64,000 nt of DNA from Halarcobacter ebronensis (GTDB lineage: Bacteria > Campylobacterota > Campylobacteria > Campylobacterales > Arcobacteraceae), in assembly GCF_013201825.1 (NCBI RefSeq), contig NZ_CP053836.1, positions 1,550,001 to 1,614,000 of the forward strand. Direction: 5' to 3'. Below the pieces are notes generated by a model. That model had not been told where the DNA came from. It saw only the letters and a list, made by a program, of their open reading frames with translations, and searched no databases. Of the stretch, positions 61,413 to 64,000 are shown piece by piece (the stretch's first letter is position 1; every line of letters begins with the position of its first letter). Both the position numbers and the translations under genes were made by a program.

Positions 61413-62681
61413 TTATTTTAAGGCTTGATATGCAATATCTGTTCTACATTTCTTACCTGCAAAATGTACTTGTCCACAAAGTTTATATGCTCTATCTCTA
61501 GCTTGTTTAATAGTAGTTCCGAATCCTACACAAAGTAAAACTCTTCCTCCTGTTGCAAAAAGTTTTCCATCCTCTTTTGAAACACCTGCATATGAAATAT
61601 GAGTATTATTTAAAATCTCTTCATCAACTATTTCATCAACGATAATTTCAGCTGGCGCAGAAGAGCTGTAAGGGTAGTTTGCACTTGCCATAACAACTGC
61701 AACACCAAACTCATTTTTGATTTTGATATCTAGTTTATCTAATTGTTTAGTTGCCCCTTTATAAAAAAGTTCTGAAACTGGCGTTTCAAGAAGAGGCATA
61801 AGAATTTCACACTCTGGATCACCAAATCTTACATTATACTCTAAAATTATTGGCTCACCTTTTACTACCATAACGCCAATAAAAAGTACACCTTCAAAAG
61901 GTGCTCCCTCTTGTTGCATTCCTTTTAATGTTGGTTTTACAACTCTCTCTTCAACTTTTTTATAAATTTCATCATTTACAAGTGGTGTTGGAGCATAAGC
62001 ACCCATCCCTCCAGTATTAGGACCAGTATCGCCATCCCCCACTCTTTTATGATCTTGTGCAGCAGGCAATATTTTATAATTTTCTCCATCACAAATTGCA
62101 AATATTGATAATTCATATCCATCAAGATACTCTTCAACAACAATTGAAGTTCCTGCATCACCAAAAGATTCACCACTTAACATATCAGTAGCTGCTTTTT
62201 TAGCTTCATCTTTTGTTTGAGCAATTATTACACCTTTTCCTGCACATAAACCATCTGCTTTAACAACAATTGGTTCCTTCATTGTATCAATAAAAGAATG
62301 AGCCTCTTTTTCACTTTTTGTCTCTATAAATGCTGCTGTTGGTATATTATATTTTTTTAAAATATTTTTCATATATACTTTTGAACCTTCAAGTTGTGCT
62401 GCTTTTGCACTTGGTCCAAAAACTACCAAATCATTTGCTTTGAAAATATCAACAACACCATCTACTAAAGGAGCTTCTGGTCCTACAATTGTTAAATCAA
62501 TGTTATTATCTTTTGCCCATGCTGCTAGTTTATTATAATCTTTAATATCAATATTTGTTCCTAAACTATCAGTTGCACCATTTCCAGGCATAAAATATAA
62601 GTTATGGTTCTCTTTCTCTTTAGATATAGCTAACCCTATAGAGTATTCTCTACCACCACTACCAAGAATTAAAATGTTCAC
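61413..62681 (-). CDS. purD: Phosphoribosylamine-glycine ligase
   Basis: 422 aa ATP-grasp enzyme of purine synthesis. ILGSGGREYSIGLA, VVGPEAPLVDG, VVKADGLCAGKGVIIA, DHKRVGDGDTGPNTGGMGAYAP and NVRFGDPECEILMPLL are present. Upstream on the same strand is the 6S/purD-type RNA. Confidence 0.97.
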   Translation of the reverse strand: MNILILGSGGREYSIGLAISKEKENHNLYFMPGNGATDSLGTNIDIKDYNKLAAWAKDNNIDLTIVGPEAPLVDGVVDIFKANDLVVFGPSAKAAQLEGSKVYMKNILKKYNIPTAAFIETKSEKEAHSFIDTMKEPIVVKADGLCAGKGVIIAQTKDEAKKAATDMLSGESFGDAGTSIVVEEYLDGYELSIFAICDGENYKILPAAQDHKRVGDGDTGPNTGGMGAYAPTPLVNDEIYKKVEERVVKPTLKGMQQEGAPFEGVLFIGVMVVKGEPIILEYNVRFGDPECEILMPLLETPVSELFYKGATKQLDKLDIKIKNEFGVAVVMASANYPYSSSAPAEIIVDEIVDEEILNNTHISYAGVSKEDGKLFATGGRVLLCVGFGTTIKQARDRAYKLCGQVHFAGKKCRTDIAYQALK

Positions 62682-62711
62682 TAGATTTTCCTTAAAAAAA
62701 GTAATAAAAAT

Positions 62712-62881
62712 ATGTATCCAAGTAGTCGTTAACCATCAAAATGGCCCTAAAAGCCAACGATAGCAGACGAGAATCATATTTCAGGAGCAGAAATAACTGC
62801 TACACACCATATAAGTTACAATCGTCCGCAATAAAAATGTATCGGACCCTCAACAATGGAAATCCCGCGCTACTTAGATAT
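62712..62881 (-). ncRNA. ssrS: 6S RNA candidate (purD-associated structured RNA of Campylobacterota)
   Basis: On the minus strand ATCTAAGTAG (62879-62870) pairs with CTACTTGGAT (62725-62716), closing a ~165-nt molecule. Inside are a GTCCG/CGGAC hairpin in the 5' half and an apical AGCAG-TTATTT-CTGCT hairpin. Two CCATTTTGATGG-type short hairpins lie in the 3' half. A long rod with a central open region fits 6S RNA, which sequesters sigma-70 RNA polymerase. The location just upstream of purD matches the structured RNA motif known for this phylum. A TAAAAT -10 lies just upstream of the 5' end. Confidence 0.7.
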
Positions 62882-62915
62882 CTCTTATTTTAACTAATTA
62901 TCTTTGAATTAAAGA

Positions 62916-63551
62916 TTAAAAACTACCCAGTATAGCAAGTTTTATACACTCATCAACTGAAGTTTTATCACTAATCTTATATTTGACATACTCAGGTAAA
63001 TAATTTGCTGTTGTTTTACCTATTGCAATTGCTTTATAAGTCTCTTTCCATTCAAACTTATTAAAAAAACACTCTACACTTGAAGGAGAGGTAAAAATTA
63101 TCGTTGCATTCTCTTCTAATTTTGTATCTATCTTATCATTGCAAACAGTTTTATAAGTAATAACTTCAGAAATATCTATTTGACTATTTTTTAATTTTTT
63201 AACTAAATTTGATACTACTTTCTGTGCTCTAATATAAAGTGCTTTTCTTCCAACTAAAAAATATTTTAATTCATCTGCAAAATCATTACCATGACCATGT
63301 GAACCAATAAATTCAACTTTTCCACCAAGCTTTTTTATAATATCAGCAGTTTTTTGTGCAATTGCAAAACTTGGAACATTTTTCCATTCATTTGAAATCT
63401 TGTCTAATGATAAAACTGCATTTTTAGATGTAAAGATAAGTGCGTCATACTTTGAAAAATCTATATAAGTATTAATATAATCTATTTTAAAAACTTCAAT
63501 ATTTTCAACACCTTCATATTTTTGGTTATTTAAAAGATAGATTTTACTCAT
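62916..63551 (-). CDS. hemD: Uroporphyrinogen-III synthase
   Basis: 211 aa of the weakly conserved HemD fold: LIFTSKNAVLSL, FAIAQKTADIIKKLGGKVEF, ALYIRAQKVVSNLVKKL and TIIFTSPSSVECFFNKF. It cyclises hydroxymethylbilane in haem synthesis, the same pathway as hemB in this window. Overlaps the upstream transporter gene by 4 bp. Confidence 0.88.
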   Translation of the reverse strand: MSKIYLLNNQKYEGVENIEVFKIDYINTYIDFSKYDALIFTSKNAVLSLDKISNEWKNVPSFAIAQKTADIIKKLGGKVEFIGSHGHGNDFADELKYFLVGRKALYIRAQKVVSNLVKKLKNSQIDISEVITYKTVCNDKIDTKLEENATIIFTSPSSVECFFNKFEWKETYKAIAIGKTTANYLPEYVKYKISDKTSVDECIKLAILGSF

Positions 63552-64000
63552 TTATTCTCATTGTATTCGTTGTGTTGTATTGTATTTACAGCACTGTCAA
63601 TATTACTTACGATAACTGTATTTTTAAAAATGTCATTAACATCTAATTTTAAAAGTTTTCTTTTTTGGTAGTGTTTTAGTATCAAAATAGTTTGAATATC
63701 TTTTGCCTTTAACTTATTTATCTCCTCTTCAATGATAAATATTGCAGAAAGATCTATAAAATGTACTTTCAAACAATCTAATATAACAAATTTTGTTTGA
63801 GGTCTAATCTTATCAATTTTTCTATCTAAAATTGATGCTGTACCAAAAAACAAAGAACCATCAATCTCTAAAATTTGAGTCTCTTTATTGTCTATACTTA
63901 TGTCAAATTTTATCTTTTTAGACATATTTTTTGTCTGCATTCTAGTTCTTTTTGATACTTTATAAATTGCAATTATAGAAGCAAAAGTTATACCTGCACC
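63548..64000 (-). CDS. SulP-family anion transporter, C-terminal part with STAS domain
   Basis: The frame is open to the window edge, so only the 3' end is visible. The first visible residues (GAGITFASIIAIYKVSKRTR) are the end of a membrane helix. The remaining ~120 residues form a STAS domain (EIDGSLFFGTASILD, FVILDCLKVHFIDLSAIFIIEEEI). This combination is typical of SulP sulfate/bicarbonate transporters. The ATG at 63940 is internal and not the start. Confidence 0.8.
   Translation of the reverse strand, partial: GAGITFASIIAIYKVSKRTRMQTKNMSKKIKFDISIDNKETQILEIDGSLFFGTASILDRKIDKIRPQTKFVILDCLKVHFIDLSAIFIIEEEINKLKAKDIQTILILKHYQKRKLLKLDVNDIFKNTVIVSNIDSAVNTIQHNEYNENK

Overview
The window is AT-rich chromosomal DNA from a member of the Campylobacterota, most likely an Arcobacter-type genus (family Arcobacteraceae). 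This rests on Campylobacterota-specific genes (hobA, a XerH-type recombinase, the futalosine-pathway gene mqnC). It also rests on two gene orders I know from Campylobacter jejuni: murF-like/metG/small ORF/fbp/mobB/lipoprotein/slt/yggT/gltX, and nudH/lysC/hobA/holB/folP. No species name can be read from the sequence.

Layout. 1-947 is the C-terminally cut-off part of a PAS histidine kinase. 955-3742 holds hemB, then ribA, rsmG and two small genes. 3918-7185 holds a cytochrome bd-like oxidase whose first subunit carries a C-terminal cytochrome c domain, with a membrane partner and a response regulator. 7293-9671 holds a small membrane protein, glyS and a small lipoprotein. 9795-10221 is a cluster of four tRNAs (Thr, Met, fMet, Gln). 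10331-11362 is ribBA. 11952-16975 is a Na+-pumping oxaloacetate decarboxylase operon (oadG-oadA-oadB) leading into pckA. 17296-17952 is an S24-type repressor. 17955-30710 is a long minus-strand housekeeping block (metG, fbp, mobB, slt-like, yggT, gltX-like, an M16 homologue, mqnC, bamA). 30818-41561 holds tyrA, folP, holB, hobA, lysC, nudH, hemW, prmC, an M3 peptidase and xerH. After the insertion, 50827-55961 is a chemotaxis operon (cheY-cheA-cheR-cheD-cheB) and 56039-64000 holds pnp, a PRTase, lptD, an RDD protein, purD, a probable 6S RNA, hemD and the end of a SulP transporter.

The unusual part is 41641-50801. It is a 9.16 kb insertion placed between xerH and cheB and bounded by a 25-bp direct repeat (24/25 identical). 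That repeat has the shape of a Xer/dif site: inverted arms TTGAAAA and TTTTCAA around a 6-bp centre. The insertion encodes no integrase, so it looks like an element that exploits the host XerH. All its genes point one way. They include a 217-aa FtsK/HerA-type ATPase, a 323-aa beta-rich protein that I propose is a double jelly-roll major capsid protein, and many small proteins with one C-terminal membrane helix. There is also a lysozyme-like virion protein with the RGIRNNNPMNIR signature, a holin-like protein, and a winged-helix protein as candidate replication initiator or regulator. At the right end is a replicon control region: GC-rich hairpins, an inverted repeat, three 23-bp iterons, an extended -10 promoter and a ribbon-helix-helix-like protein. 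The gene set, order and size fit a tailless, membrane-containing, icosahedral provirus of the PM2/FLiP/autolykivirus kind. No tail, portal, large terminase or HK97-type genes are present. Assignment to this class is inference from motifs and gene context.

An additional feature is that if the element is excised and circularised at the repeat, a 75-codon reading frame becomes continuous across attP and ends in an ATGATTAA overlap with the first left-end gene. Integration splits it.

Elsewhere, several conserved genes appear to have lost catalytic signatures (gltX-like, slt-like, the M16 homologue, the GTP cyclohydrolase half of RibBA). CheA has three YGFF-type repeats where a P2 domain would be expected.
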